41,728 nucleotides of DNA from Rhodanobacter sp. FW104-R8 (GTDB taxonomy: Bacteria; Pseudomonadota; Gammaproteobacteria; Xanthomonadales; Rhodanobacteraceae), in NCBI RefSeq assembly GCF_001617365.1, contig NZ_LVJR01000117.1:1-41728 (forward strand), written 5' to 3'. Positions 17,244 through 25,587 of the stretch are shown piece after piece; the stretch's first letter is position 1, and every line of letters starts with the position of its first letter. A program made the translations under genes and the position numbers. The notes beneath the pieces were generated by a model. It was not told where the DNA came from. It did no database searches and worked only from the letters and a program-made list of their open reading frames with translations.

Positions 17244-17332
17244 GTCATGCCACCCGATCCGGACGGCCGGGACAGGAAGCACGGTCGCCCGGATTCGCGC
17301 GCGTCATCGTGCCTGCCACTACACTGGCGGCC

Positions 17333-18088
17333 ATGACGACCAAAACTGCCTGGATCACCGGCGCCACCTCCGGGTTCGGCGCCGCCACCGTGGAACGCTT
17401 CGTGGCCGGCGGCTGGCGGGTGATCGCCAGCGGCCGCCGCATGGAACGGCTGCAGCAACTGGTGGCGCGCCACGGCGCCGAGCGCGTGCACCCGATGGCA
17501 TTCGACGTTCGTGACGAGACGGCGATGCGCGCCGCGCACGCGGGCCTGCCGTCCGCGTTCGCCGGCATCGACCTGCTGGTCAACAACGCCGGCCTCGCGC
17601 TGGGCACCGCGCCGGCGCAGCAGGCCGACCTCGTGCAGTGGAAGCAGATGATCGACACCAACGTCACCGCGCTGGTGACGCTGACCCACCTGCTGCTGCC
17701 GCAGCTGATCGCGCGCCGCGGCGCGATCGTCAACATCAGCTCGATCTCGGGCAGCTACGCCTACCGCGGCGGCAACGTCTACGGCGGCACCAAGGCCTTC
17801 GTCACCCAGTTCTCGCAGAACCTGCGCGTGGACCTGCACGGCAGCGGCGTGCGGGTGAGTTCAATCGAGCCGGGCATGGCTGAGACCGAGTTCACCCTGG
17901 TGCGCACCGGCGGCGACCAGGCCGCCTCCGACCAGCTCTACGCCGGCGTCCACCCGATCACCGCCGGCGACATTGCCGACACGATCTGGTGGATCGCCAA
18001 CCTGCCGCCGCACCTCGACGTCACCCGGTTGGAAATCATGCCGACCAGCCAGTCGGCGGCGGGGCTGCAGGTGGCTCGGGATGGCTGA
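17333..18088 (+). CDS. ydfG: YdfG-type short-chain dehydrogenase
   Basis: NADP-dependent oxidoreductase of the classical SDR fold. E. coli YdfG oxidises L-allo-threonine and reduces malonic semialdehyde; that specificity is assumed here. The 251 residues show the dinucleotide motif TGATSGFG near the start, NNAG (NNAGLAL), the catalytic serine in NISSISG and the YGGTK form of YxxxK. SIEPGMAETEF is typical of the YdfG branch. Arg-rich ASGRRMERL after the second strand fits NADP preference. ATG 17333 is set by homology; the upstream open frame is out of family. It converges with the patatin gene and their ends share an inverted repeat. Confidence 0.85.
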   Translation: MTTKTAWITGATSGFGAATVERFVAGGWRVIASGRRMERLQQLVARHGAERVHPMAFDVRDETAMRAAHAGLPSAFAGIDLLVNNAGLALGTAPAQQADLVQWKQMIDTNVTALVTLTHLLLPQLIARRGAIVNISSISGSYAYRGGNVYGGTKAFVTQFSQNLRVDLHGSGVRVSSIEPGMAETEFTLVRTGGDQAASDQLYAGVHPITAGDIADTIWWIANLPPHLDVTRLEIMPTSQSAAGLQVARDG

Positions 18089-18127
18089 AGGCTTGCGCCG
18101 GCGCTGCCCGACCGCGAGCCTTCAGCC
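18083..18127. repeat. inverted repeat joining two convergent gene ends
   Basis: GGCTGAAGGCT (18083-18093) and AGCCTTCAGCC (18117-18127) are perfect 11-base inverted arms. The loop of 23 bases contains its own GCGCCGGCGC. The left arm holds the ydfG stop and the right arm holds the patatin stop. With no T-run it is not a canonical terminator, but it could stabilise or delimit both messages. Confidence 0.6.
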
Positions 18128-19306
18128 GCCGTTGCCGCGATGCACGTCGTGGGTCACGAAGGGATGTTCGGGATCCGGCACGGCCAGCCAGTGCGGGTGC
18201 GCCAGTGTGTGGCGCATATCGTCCCGCCCGCTCTGCCAGTGGCCGCGCATGCTGGCGGCGCTGAACTCGTAATCCTTGAAATGGCCTTCGTGCGGCCGGT
18301 CCTGGTAGATCAGGTGGATCACGTTGGTCAGCGCCACCGCCGAGCGCGCCTCGGCATGGCGATACGCCGGGTCGCTGCGGCGCTCGGCCGGCACCAGCGC
18401 CATCACGTCGTGCAGCAGGCGGCGGTGTTCCTGCGTGCGGCGCATGAACTCGGTGACCAGCCGGGTGCGGCTGGAGTACTGGATCTCCTTGCTGCGCTCG
18501 GCCACGTCGGCGAGGTCGCGCGGCAGCGTGCCGCGGGCACTCCACAGATCGACCTGGAACACCAGCGTGTCGCAACCGGGGCGTTCGCTCAGCACTTCGT
18601 ACAGCGGGGTGTTGGAGACCATGCCGCCATCCCAGTAGAACTCGCCGTCGATCTCCACCGCGGGGAAGCCCGGCGGCAGCGCGCCGGAGGCCATGAAGTG
18701 CTCGGAACGCAGGCGTTCGCGGCGATTGTCGAAGTAGGCGAAGTTGCCGCTGCGCACGTTCACCGCACCCACCGCCACGCGCATCCCGCGCGGATCGTTG
18801 AGACGGTCGAAATCGGCCAGCCGCTCCAGCGTGCTGCGCAGCGGCGCGGTGTCATACCAGCTCACGCTGCCCGGCGTGGCGTGGGCACCCATGAACGGCG
18901 ACGGCTGGCGCGGGCGGAAGAAGCCGGCCTGGCCTTCGGTCATCGCGCGCCAGGCAGCCAGGCCGCTCAGTCCGTTGAGCCATGACGTGGGCCACGCCAC
19001 GGCGTCAAACCAGGGCAGCGCCGGCGTGTCCGGCCACAGCGGCGGGCGGCAGATTGCCTCCCAGAACTCGCGCAGCCGCTCCACCCGTCGCTCGGGCGCG
19101 TTGCCGGCGATGATCGCCGCGTTCAGCGCGCCGATCGAGATGCCGGCCAGGCGGGTGGGCTGCAGGCCGGCCTCGTCCAGTGCCTCGAACACACCGGCCT
19201 GGTAGGCGCCGAGCGCGCCGCCGCCCTGCAACACCAGGGCGACGGTACGGTAATCGCGGGCCACCGCCGCGGCCAACGACCCCGCCGGATCGTGCGTGGC
19301 CGCCAT
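18122..19306 (-). CDS. patatin-like phospholipase with DUF3734 tail
   Basis: A 394-residue serine acyl hydrolase of the patatin fold. The oxyanion block LVLQGGGALGAYQAG (about 25-39), the nucleophile motif GISIG (Ser57) and the second dyad member in WDGGMVSNTP (Asp near 220) are all present, so it should be active. The C-terminal part (YQDRPHEGHFKDYEFSAASM) matches the DUF3734 extension of this group. Its ATG overlaps the stop of the 3-hydroxybutyrate dehydrogenase gene by one base. The same pairing is common in pseudomonads, Burkholderia and xanthomonads and hints at a role near polyhydroxybutyrate or short-chain acid metabolism. No signal peptide is visible; location is probably cytoplasmic or membrane-associated. 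Confidence 0.88.
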   Translation of the reverse strand: MAATHDPAGSLAAAVARDYRTVALVLQGGGALGAYQAGVFEALDEAGLQPTRLAGISIGALNAAIIAGNAPERRVERLREFWEAICRPPLWPDTPALPWFDAVAWPTSWLNGLSGLAAWRAMTEGQAGFFRPRQPSPFMGAHATPGSVSWYDTAPLRSTLERLADFDRLNDPRGMRVAVGAVNVRSGNFAYFDNRRERLRSEHFMASGALPPGFPAVEIDGEFYWDGGMVSNTPLYEVLSERPGCDTLVFQVDLWSARGTLPRDLADVAERSKEIQYSSRTRLVTEFMRRTQEHRRLLHDVMALVPAERRSDPAYRHAEARSAVALTNVIHLIYQDRPHEGHFKDYEFSAASMRGHWQSGRDDMRHTLAHPHWLAVPDPEHPFVTHDVHRGNGG

Positions 19307-20106
19307 TACTGCATGAACCAGCCGTGGCTGACCACGATGCTCTGGCCGGTCAGCGCGGCGGACGGGAAGGTGGCCAGGTACAGCGCGGTCTGCGCGATGT
19401 CCTCCACCGTGGTGAAGACGCCGTCGACGGTGTCCTTCAGCATCACGTTCTTGATCACGTCGGCTTCGCTGATGCCCAGCTCCTTCGCCTGCTCGGGAAT
19501 CTGCTTCTCGACCAGCGGCGTGCGCACGAAGCCGGGGCAGATCACGTGCGAGCGCACGTTGTGCGGCGCGCCTTCCTTGGCCAACGTGCGTGCCAGGCCG
19601 AGCAGGCCGTGCTTGGCAGCGACGTAGGCGGACTTCAGCTTCGATGCCTCGTGCGAGTGCACCGAGCCCATGTAGATCACGATGCCGCCGCGGCTCCTGC
19701 CGGTACCGTCATCCTGGTACATGTGCTGCAGCGCTGCCTTGGTGGTGAGGAAGCCGCCGTCGAGGTGGATCGCCAGCATCTTCTTCCAGTCGGCGAAGGC
19801 GAACTGCTCGATCGGGTTGATGATCTGCACGCCGGCGTTGGAGATCAGGATGTCCAGACGGCCAAATGCAGCGACCACCTTGTCGGTGCCGGCGTTGACC
19901 GCCTCCTCGCTGGTCACGTCCATCGCCACGCCGAGCGCCTTGCCGCCGGCCGCATTGATTTCAGCCGCCACCTTGTCCGCGGCGTCCTGGTTGATGTCGG
20001 CGATCGCCACGCTGGCGCCGTGCTTCGCATACAGCTCGGCAATCGCCTTGCCGAGGCCGCTGGCCGCGCCGGTGATCAGGGCGACCTTGCCATTGAGACT
20101 TGTCAT
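19306..20106 (-). CDS. bdhA: 3-hydroxybutyrate dehydrogenase
   Basis: NAD-dependent SDR that interconverts (R)-3-hydroxybutyrate and acetoacetate. The 266 residues include the cofactor motif TGAASGLG (about 12-19), SNAGVQ, the catalytic serine in [19 protein letters not shown] (YxxxK) and the C-terminal [13 protein letters not shown] that is characteristic of bacterial BdhA. ATG 20106 has a near-ideal AAGGAG 6 bases upstream. It is the first gene of a two-gene unit with the patatin. A candidate -10 (TACAAT) lies 60 bases upstream. No PHB synthase or depolymerase lies in the window. Confidence 0.92.
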   Translation of the reverse strand: MTSLNGKVALITGAASGLGKAIAELYAKHGASVAIADINQDAADKVAAEINAAGGKALGVAMDVTSEEAVNAGTDKVVAAFGRLDILISNAGVQIINPIEQFAFADWKKMLAIHLDGGFLTTKAALQHMYQDDGTGRSRGGIVIYMGSVHSHEASKLKSAYVAAKHGLLGLARTLAKEGAPHNVRSHVICPGFVRTPLVEKQIPEQAKELGISEADVIKNVMLKDTVDGVFTTVEDIAQTALYLATFPSAALTGQSIVVSHGWFMQ

Positions 20107-20166
20107 GCGTTGCTCCTTGGATGGGAATGGGGAAGGCGCGACCACGGCGGCGCGACCATCCACCGG

Positions 20167-20195
20167 ATTGTAGGGACCGCCGCGACCGCCGCCAT
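20167..20195 (-). promoter_or_regulatory. candidate bdhA promoter
   Basis: On the minus strand TACAAT (20167-20172) is a good -10 with ATGGCG 17 bases upstream as a weak -35. It gives a start near 20160, about 55 bases before the bdhA ATG. Confidence 0.35.
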
Positions 20196-20231
20196 CGGAC
20201 CTTGGGGCAGGCCGCGCGCCCCATCACGTCG

Positions 20232-22121
20232 TCAGCGGGCGTCCTCGGCCAGGTAGGTGTACGCGGTGAGCCCGCCGTCGAGCGCGTCATACAGCTTCGC
20301 GGCTTCGGCGCCGGTCACGCCCGCGCCGGCGATGCGTTCGCGGTAACTCCGGCGCAGCGCCTCGAGGTCGTAGCCGACGTAGTCGAGCATGAGGTCGGTG
20401 GTGTCGCCGCGGCGTATATGCGCGAAGGTGTAGCCGTCGCCCTCCACCCGCACGTTGACCGCGTCGGTGTCGCCGAACAGGTTGTGGATGTCGCCCAGCG
20501 TCTCCTGGTAGGCGCCGACCATGAAGATGCCGAGGCGGTAGCTCTCGCCGTGCCGCAGCGCGTGCAGCGGCAGGCTGACGTCGACGCCTTCGGCGTCGAC
20601 GTAGTGGTCGATGCGGCCGTCCGAGTCGCAGGTGAGGTCGACGATCACGCCGCGCCGCGCCGGCCGTTCGTCCAGCCGGGCGATCGGCGCGATCGGGAAG
20701 ATCTGCCCGATCGCCCACACGTCGGGGATCGACTCGAACACCGAGAAATTGACGAAGTACTTGTCGACCAGCTTCTCGTCCAGCTCGTCCAGCGCCTGCC
20801 GGTGCGAGCGCTCGGCGGGCAGCAGGCGGGCGCGCACGGCGTTGGCGATCGCGTAGTACATCTCGTCCAGCCGCGCGCGGTCGGCCAGCGCCAGCTGGCC
20901 CAGCGCGTACAGCGTCTGGCCCTCGCTGAGGTGATGCTGGGCCTCGTGGAACAGTTCCAGCGCGGGGCGCCGGTCGAGTTCCTCCCAGGTCTCGCGCAGC
21001 CGGCGCAGCACCGCGGGCTCGTCCGCGCACGGCGGCGGGATCGCGCCGGCCGGCACCGGCTCCACCTCGGTCACGTTGACCACCATCACCGCGTGATGCG
21101 CGGTCATCGCGCGGCCCGCCTCGGTGAGGATGTGCGGCGCGTCGAGCCCTTCGGCCTCGACCGCCTCGGCCAGCGACTGCACGATGGTCGAGGCGTACTG
21201 CTCGATCGAGTAGTTGATCGAGTTGTGGCTGCGCGAGCGCGAGCCTTCGTAGTCCACGCCGAGGCCGCCGCCCACGTCGACGATCTCCAGCGGCACGCCC
21301 ATCCGGCGCAGCTCGACGAAATAGCGGGTGGCCTCGCGCATGCCGTTGGCGATGTCGCGTACGTTGGAGATCTGCGAGCCCATGTGGAAGTGCTGCAGCT
21401 TCAGCGTGTGCTTGAGGCCGGCGGCGTCGAGCCGCTCGACCAGGGTCAGCACCTGGTTCGGCGACAGCCCGAACTTGCCCTTGTCGCCGCCGGTGTTCTG
21501 CCACTTGCCGGCGCCGATCGAGGCCAGCCGCACGCGCACGCCGAGCAGCGGCTCCACGCCCAGCGCCTGCGCCTCGCTGAACACGTGGTCCAGCTCGGAC
21601 AGCTTCTCGATCACGATAAACACGCGCAGGCCGAGCTTCCTGCCGATCAGCGCCAGGCGGACGTATTCGCGGTCCTTGTAGCCGTTGCAGATCACGATCG
21701 AACCGGGCCGCGCCATCGCCAGCACCGCCATCAGCTCGGGCTTGGAGCCCGCTTCCAGGCCGAAGCCGTGGCTGCCGGCGGCGACCAGCTCGCCGGCCAC
21801 GCCGCGCTGCTGGTTCACCTTGATCGGGTAGATCGCGGTGTAGCCGCCGGCGTAGTGCCACTCGCCGATCGCCTTGGCGAACGCGCCCTGCAGCCGCGCC
21901 AGGCGATCGGCCAGGATGTCCGGGAAACGCACCAGCAGCGGCAGCCGCAGGCCCTCGGCGCAGGCGCGTTCGACGATCCGCGGCAGCGACAGCGCCGGGC
22001 CGTACGCGCCGCGCGGGCGCATCACGATCTCGCCGGCATCATCCACGTCCACGTAGCCGTCGCCCCAGTGCGGCACGGCGTAGGTGTGGCGGGCGGTGTC
22101 GACAGTCCAATGGTTCGCCAT
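20232..22121 (-). CDS. speA: biosynthetic arginine decarboxylase
   Basis: PLP enzyme that turns arginine into agmatine, the first step of the arginine route to putrescine. The 629 residues match the SpeA family. The PLP lysine is in YPIKVNQQRG (near residue 100). HFHMGSQISN and DVGGGLGVDY are cofactor-binding loops, and the C-terminal CDSDGRIDHY supplies the active-site cysteine and aspartate from the partner subunit. The ATG (MANHWTV) has GAGGAG 8 bases upstream. It is divergent from speE. No agmatinase or agmatine deiminase gene is present, so the step from agmatine to putrescine must be encoded elsewhere. Confidence 0.95.
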   Translation of the reverse strand: MANHWTVDTARHTYAVPHWGDGYVDVDDAGEIVMRPRGAYGPALSLPRIVERACAEGLRLPLLVRFPDILADRLARLQGAFAKAIGEWHYAGGYTAIYPIKVNQQRGVAGELVAAGSHGFGLEAGSKPELMAVLAMARPGSIVICNGYKDREYVRLALIGRKLGLRVFIVIEKLSELDHVFSEAQALGVEPLLGVRVRLASIGAGKWQNTGGDKGKFGLSPNQVLTLVERLDAAGLKHTLKLQHFHMGSQISNVRDIANGMREATRYFVELRRMGVPLEIVDVGGGLGVDYEGSRSRSHNSINYSIEQYASTIVQSLAEAVEAEGLDAPHILTEAGRAMTAHHAVMVVNVTEVEPVPAGAIPPPCADEPAVLRRLRETWEELDRRPALELFHEAQHHLSEGQTLYALGQLALADRARLDEMYYAIANAVRARLLPAERSHRQALDELDEKLVDKYFVNFSVFESIPDVWAIGQIFPIAPIARLDERPARRGVIVDLTCDSDGRIDHYVDAEGVDVSLPLHALRHGESYRLGIFMVGAYQETLGDIHNLFGDTDAVNVRVEGDGYTFAHIRRGDTTDLMLDYVGYDLEALRRSYRERIAGAGVTGAEAAKLYDALDGGLTAYTYLAEDAR

Positions 22122-22406
22122 CAGCGTTGCTCCTCGCGCAAACGAATGATGTCGTCGCAGCGGCGAGCCTTGACGCTTTAGCTCTACACGAGCACGAGCC
22201 CGAGCGACCGGAAGCCTCGCACGCCGCGGGGCCGATCGGACTGGTCGGCGGCCGGCGCGCTGCGCCGGCCATGCCGAGCGCCATTGTAATGGGCGGCTGT
22301 GACGATATGCGCAAATCGCTACCGGGCGCTTTCGGGACGTTCACCGCCGTTGTCGCTACAATTGGCGGTCTTTGTCCTTCCACCCGGTACGCCAGGAACA
22401 CCCGCC

Positions 22407-23276
22407 ATGTCGCAGCAGCCCACCTCGAATGAAGCCAGCTGGTTCACCGAAGCCCACCAGGCTTCCGGTTCCTCCATCGGTTTCCGCACCGAGCAGCTGC
22501 TGCACGCGGAGAAGACCCCGTTCCAGACCATCGAGATCCACAAGACCACCGACTGGGGCAACCTGATGGTGATCGACGGCTGCGTGATGCTGACCAGCCG
22601 CGACAACTTCCTCTACCACGAGATGATGACCCACCCGGCGCTGTTCACCCACGCGCGCGCCAAGCGCGTGGTGATCATCGGCGGCGGCGACTGCGGCACG
22701 CTGCGCGAGGTGCTCAAGCACGAGGAAGTCGAGCATGCGGTGCAAGTGGAGATCGACGAGCGCGTCACCCGCCTGGCCGAGCAGTACTTCCCCGAGCTGT
22801 GCGAGGCGAACGGCGACCCGCGCGCCGAGCTGCTGTTCATCGACGGCATCAAGTACATGGCCGAGGCGGAGCCCGATTCGCTGGACCTGATCATCGTCGA
22901 TTCGACCGACCCGGTCGGCCCGGCCGAGGGCCTGTTCAACGCCGCGTTCTACGCCAGCTGCCACAAGGCGCTGCGCCACGGCGGCCTGCTGGTGCAGCAG
23001 AGCGAATCGCCGCTGGTCCACCTGGAGCTGATCAAGTCGATGCGCTCGGCGATGCGCACCACCGGCTTCAGCGCGGTGAAGACGCTGCCGTTCCCGCAGC
23101 CGTGCTACCCCACCGGCTGGTGGAGCTGCACCATGGCGCGCAAGGGCGGCGACCTGTCCGGCTTCCGCGAGCGCGGCGCGCTCAGCAAGAACTTCCCCAC
23201 CCGCTACTACAACGCCGAGATCCACAAGGCCGCGCTGGCCCAGCCGGAGTTCATGCGCGAGGCGCTGGGGGAGTAA
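22407..23276 (+). CDS. speE: spermidine synthase
   Basis: Aminopropyltransferase that makes spermidine from putrescine and decarboxylated S-adenosylmethionine. The 289 residues contain the cofactor motif VVIIGGGDCGTLREVLKH, the substrate loop IIVDSTDPVGPAEGL with the catalytic Asp, and the C-terminal QPCYPTGWWS. ATG 22407 has AGGA about 9 bases upstream. The 285-base divergent gap to speA holds a fair -10 (TACAAT, 22357-22362) without a clear -35, and I see no riboswitch or leader peptide in it. It converges with a tiny membrane-protein gene; heptamer repeats separate them. Confidence 0.95.
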   Translation: MSQQPTSNEASWFTEAHQASGSSIGFRTEQLLHAEKTPFQTIEIHKTTDWGNLMVIDGCVMLTSRDNFLYHEMMTHPALFTHARAKRVVIIGGGDCGTLREVLKHEEVEHAVQVEIDERVTRLAEQYFPELCEANGDPRAELLFIDGIKYMAEAEPDSLDLIIVDSTDPVGPAEGLFNAAFYASCHKALRHGGLLVQQSESPLVHLELIKSMRSAMRTTGFSAVKTLPFPQPCYPTGWWSCTMARKGGDLSGFRERGALSKNFPTRYYNAEIHKAALAQPEFMREALGE

Positions 23277-23281
23277 GAGCA

Positions 23282-23358
23282 GGGATTCGGGATTCGGAAG
23301 AGCCGCGGCCTGCTGCTTTTCCGAATATCCAATCCCGAATCCCGAATCCCGAATCCCG
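23282..23358. repeat. ATTCGGG heptamer repeats forming an inverted repeat
   Basis: The left arm GGGATTCGGGATTCGG (23282-23297) holds two heptamers. After about 23 bases the right arm (23321-23358) holds CCGAAT and then four copies of the complement (AATCCCG, repeated every 7 bases). The arms can pair in several registers and fold into one hairpin between the stops of two convergent genes. Such GATTCGGG clusters recur between genes in Xanthomonadaceae genomes, as far as I recall. There is no T-run, so termination would be imperfect. Confidence 0.75.
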
Positions 23359-23362
23359 TCGC

Positions 23363-23557
23363 TCAAAACATCTTCGAGCGCACCTTCGGCAGCAGCACCA
23401 GCAGCAAGGTGGCCAGCGGGCCGAACAGCAACGACAGCAGGAACCACAGCAGGCCGCTGCGGTTCCTGCCCTGTGCCAGCGCGGCATTGATCAGGGCCAG
23501 CGTACCCCAGCCGACAAACCAGGGTGCGCCGTCGGCGAATGTCGACAGATGATCCAC
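23363..23557 (-). CDS. tiny membrane protein
   Basis: A 64-residue protein starting at GTG 23557 (MDHLSTFADGAPWFVGWG), chosen because GGGAGA lies about 6 bases upstream and the frame before it has no protein-like composition. Two hydrophobic segments are visible: WFVGWGTLALINAALAQ and the stronger GLLWFLLSLLFGPLATLLLV. Between them is the basic GRNRS, and the tail ends in a positively charged KVRSK. Similar small proteins occur in xanthomonads, but no function is known to me. It converges with speE. Confidence 0.65.
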   Translation of the reverse strand: MDHLSTFADGAPWFVGWGTLALINAALAQGRNRSGLLWFLLSLLFGPLATLLLVLLPKVRSKMF

Positions 23558-23721
23558 TACGCGTCTCCCGAACGATGATCGTGGGGGGCGCGGCCCTGCG
23601 CCGGGGAACCCCATCCTAGCAAGCCTTGCCGCCCCGCTCCGTCTTCGCCGACCGATGGATCAGCCGCGCTTAATCCGCGGGAGGTATGCTGCGCGCTTTG
23701 CCCGATTGCGGAGCCGACCCC

Positions 23722-24762
23722 ATGATGCGTGGATGGCATAGCCTCGCCCTGGCCTGCGCCCTGTCGCTGGCCGCCGCACCGGCATTCGCCGGCAAGACCC
23801 CCGCCGATAGCGCCCGCGCCACCCCGGACAAGGCGACCCAGGCCCGCGACAAGGCCCAGCTCGCGTTCCAGCGCGACCTGGTCAGCGTGCTGGCGCCGAA
23901 CGACGACCCGCAACGGCTGCTCGGCGCCGCCCTGCTGGCCCGGCCGCTGTTCAATCAGCCTCCGGAAAACAGCTTCCACCGGCTGATCGAGCGCGCCACC
24001 CGCGCCGATGGCGCCGATGCCGCGCTGTTCTGGGCGCAACTGGCCGATTGCGACGCGCAGGCCGACGCCTGCCCGAACGCCGCCGCACTGGAACGCCTGC
24101 TCGGCCAGGCACCGGACAACGCCGCCGCATGGCTGGTCAAGCTCGGTGTCGACGCGCACGACATGAAGCAGGACGCCGCCCGCGAGGACCTGGCCAAGGC
24201 GGCCGCCGGCAAGCTGTACGACGACTACACCGGCACCAGCCTGAAGGCGCTGGCCAACGCTGTCGGCGTGCTGCCGCCGCCGCCCGCCGCGCTGGACCCG
24301 GCGCATCCGGGCGGAACGGCCGGCATGCAGGCCGTGCTGGTCTTCGGGCTGGCCGGCACCCAGCCGCAGCCGAGCCTGCCGCTGGTCGCCAAACTGTGCG
24401 AAAACGCCGGCGACGACGCCTCGATCCGGGCCGACTGCCTGAAGCTGGGCAAGACTCTCGAATGGGGTTCCAGCCCGCTCGCCCGCTCGCTCGGCCTGCA
24501 CCTGCGCGAGGTGCTGGCCAAGGACCCGGCCCAGCAGCAGGACGCCCGGGACGCCCGTCGCCACCTGGTCTGGCAGGTGCAGAACTTCACCCGGCTGCTG
24601 GCCCAGGCACAGGACGAACCGGCGCTGGCCCAGCACCTGCTGGCCCTGGCCCGCAACGGCGGCACCGAGACGAGCCTGCTGCTGGCCGCCCTGCGCGACC
24701 GCAACATCCCCACCGAAGCCCCTGCCGACTGGCAGCCGGCGGGAGCGAGAAGCAAGAAATGA
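23722..24762 (+). CDS. secreted helical-repeat protein of unknown function
   Basis: A 346-residue exported protein. The signal peptide (MMRGWHSLALACALSLAAAP) ends at AFA-GK. The mature protein is Ala/Leu-rich and almost entirely helical. Its repeating helix pairs (for example NAAALERLLGQAPDNAAAWL and AREDLAKAAAGKLYDDYTG) resemble TPR or Sel1-like solenoids. Four cysteines lie in two clusters (DCDAQADAC and LCENA...DCLKL), suggesting disulfides in the periplasm. ATG 23722 has GGAG 8 bases upstream. It is a single gene between two repeat elements. I do not recognise the family. Confidence 0.78.
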   Translation: MMRGWHSLALACALSLAAAPAFAGKTPADSARATPDKATQARDKAQLAFQRDLVSVLAPNDDPQRLLGAALLARPLFNQPPENSFHRLIERATRADGADAALFWAQLADCDAQADACPNAAALERLLGQAPDNAAAWLVKLGVDAHDMKQDAAREDLAKAAAGKLYDDYTGTSLKALANAVGVLPPPPAALDPAHPGGTAGMQAVLVFGLAGTQPQPSLPLVAKLCENAGDDASIRADCLKLGKTLEWGSSPLARSLGLHLREVLAKDPAQQQDARDARRHLVWQVQNFTRLLAQAQDEPALAQHLLALARNGGTETSLLLAALRDRNIPTEAPADWQPAGARSKK

Positions 24763-24827
24763 GGAGTGCGCAGTGAGAGAGAAGCCGAAGACGCGGCACG
24801 CCTCTCACTCCTCTCCACCCACTCCTC
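24761..24827. repeat. nested GAGGAGTG inverted repeat
   Basis: GAGGAGTG (24761-24768) can pair with CACTCCTC (24820-24827). Inside it GTGAGAG (24773-24779) pairs with CTCTCAC (24802-24808). The left arm begins in the stop codon of the preceding gene. The pattern resembles dispersed CACTCCTC elements found between xanthomonad genes. It may serve as a weak terminator. Confidence 0.55.
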
Positions 24828-24898
24828 GCTCCACCCCCATTCCCCTTTCCCACCTTGCCCGCTAGGCTTGGACCACCTTCCGTGGCAGGGGTGATCCG

Positions 24899-25534
24899 AT
24901 GCTTACGACGCTGGTGGCAAGCAGCAAGGGTGGTTGCGGCAAGAGCACGCTGGTGACGCAACTGGCGTCGCATTGGGCCCAGGCGGGGCAGCGCACCGCG
25001 ATCATCGACGCCGACCGGCAGCACTCCAGCTTCCATTGGGCCGAACTGCGGCCCGACAGCGTACCCGGCGTGCTGGCCTTCGACAGCGGCCGGCGCAACC
25101 TGCAACGCGTGCCGGCGGACACCGAGCAATTGCTGATCGACACCCCCGCCGGCTCCGGTGAAGCCGAACTCGAGCCGTACCTCGACGCGGCGGACGTGCT
25201 GCTGGTGCCGGTGCTGCCCTCCTCGTTCGACCTCGATGCCACGCTGCGCTTCCTCGGCGAGCTGCAGTCGATCCGCCGCATCCACCGCGGCAAGCTGCCG
25301 GTGGCGCTGGTCGCCAACCGGCTCAAGCTGTGGACCCACGCCAGCCAGGACGCGCTGGCCCGGCTCGCCGAGCAGTCGCCGTTCCCGATCGCCGCGCAGC
25401 TGCGCGACAGCCAGGCCTACGTGCTGCTCGCCAGCCTCGGCAAAGGCATCTTCGACTACCAGTCCGAACAGGTCCGCAGCCACCAGCAGGATTGGAAGGC
25501 CCTGCTGCGCTGGATCAAGCGCCAGCAATCGTGA
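24899..25534 (+). CDS. orphan ParA-family ATPase
   Basis: A 211-residue deviant-Walker-A ATPase. KGGCGKST (residues 10-17) is the signature P-loop with Lys10 and Lys15. IIDADRQHSS is the switch/A' region and LLIDTPAGSG the Walker B region. These proteins dimerise on ATP and position cargo on nucleoid or membrane. The length fits short orphan ParA proteins (VirC1/MipZ-like) rather than chromosomal ParA. No parB and no parS-like repeat follow. ATG 24899 has AGGGGTGAT directly upstream. The next gene is sixA, 53 bases downstream on the same strand. The cargo is unknown. Confidence 0.88.
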   Translation: MLTTLVASSKGGCGKSTLVTQLASHWAQAGQRTAIIDADRQHSSFHWAELRPDSVPGVLAFDSGRRNLQRVPADTEQLLIDTPAGSGEAELEPYLDAADVLLVPVLPSSFDLDATLRFLGELQSIRRIHRGKLPVALVANRLKLWTHASQDALARLAEQSPFPIAAQLRDSQAYVLLASLGKGIFDYQSEQVRSHQQDWKALLRWIKRQQS

Positions 25535-25587
25535 GGCGCGCCATGCCGGCGGCCGCGCGCCCCGCCAACCCATCCCCGGAGTCCTCC

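Noticed and set aside
20100..22181. A 693-codon plus-strand open frame
   Set aside because: It is the antisense shadow of speA; the minus-strand protein has all SpeA motifs.
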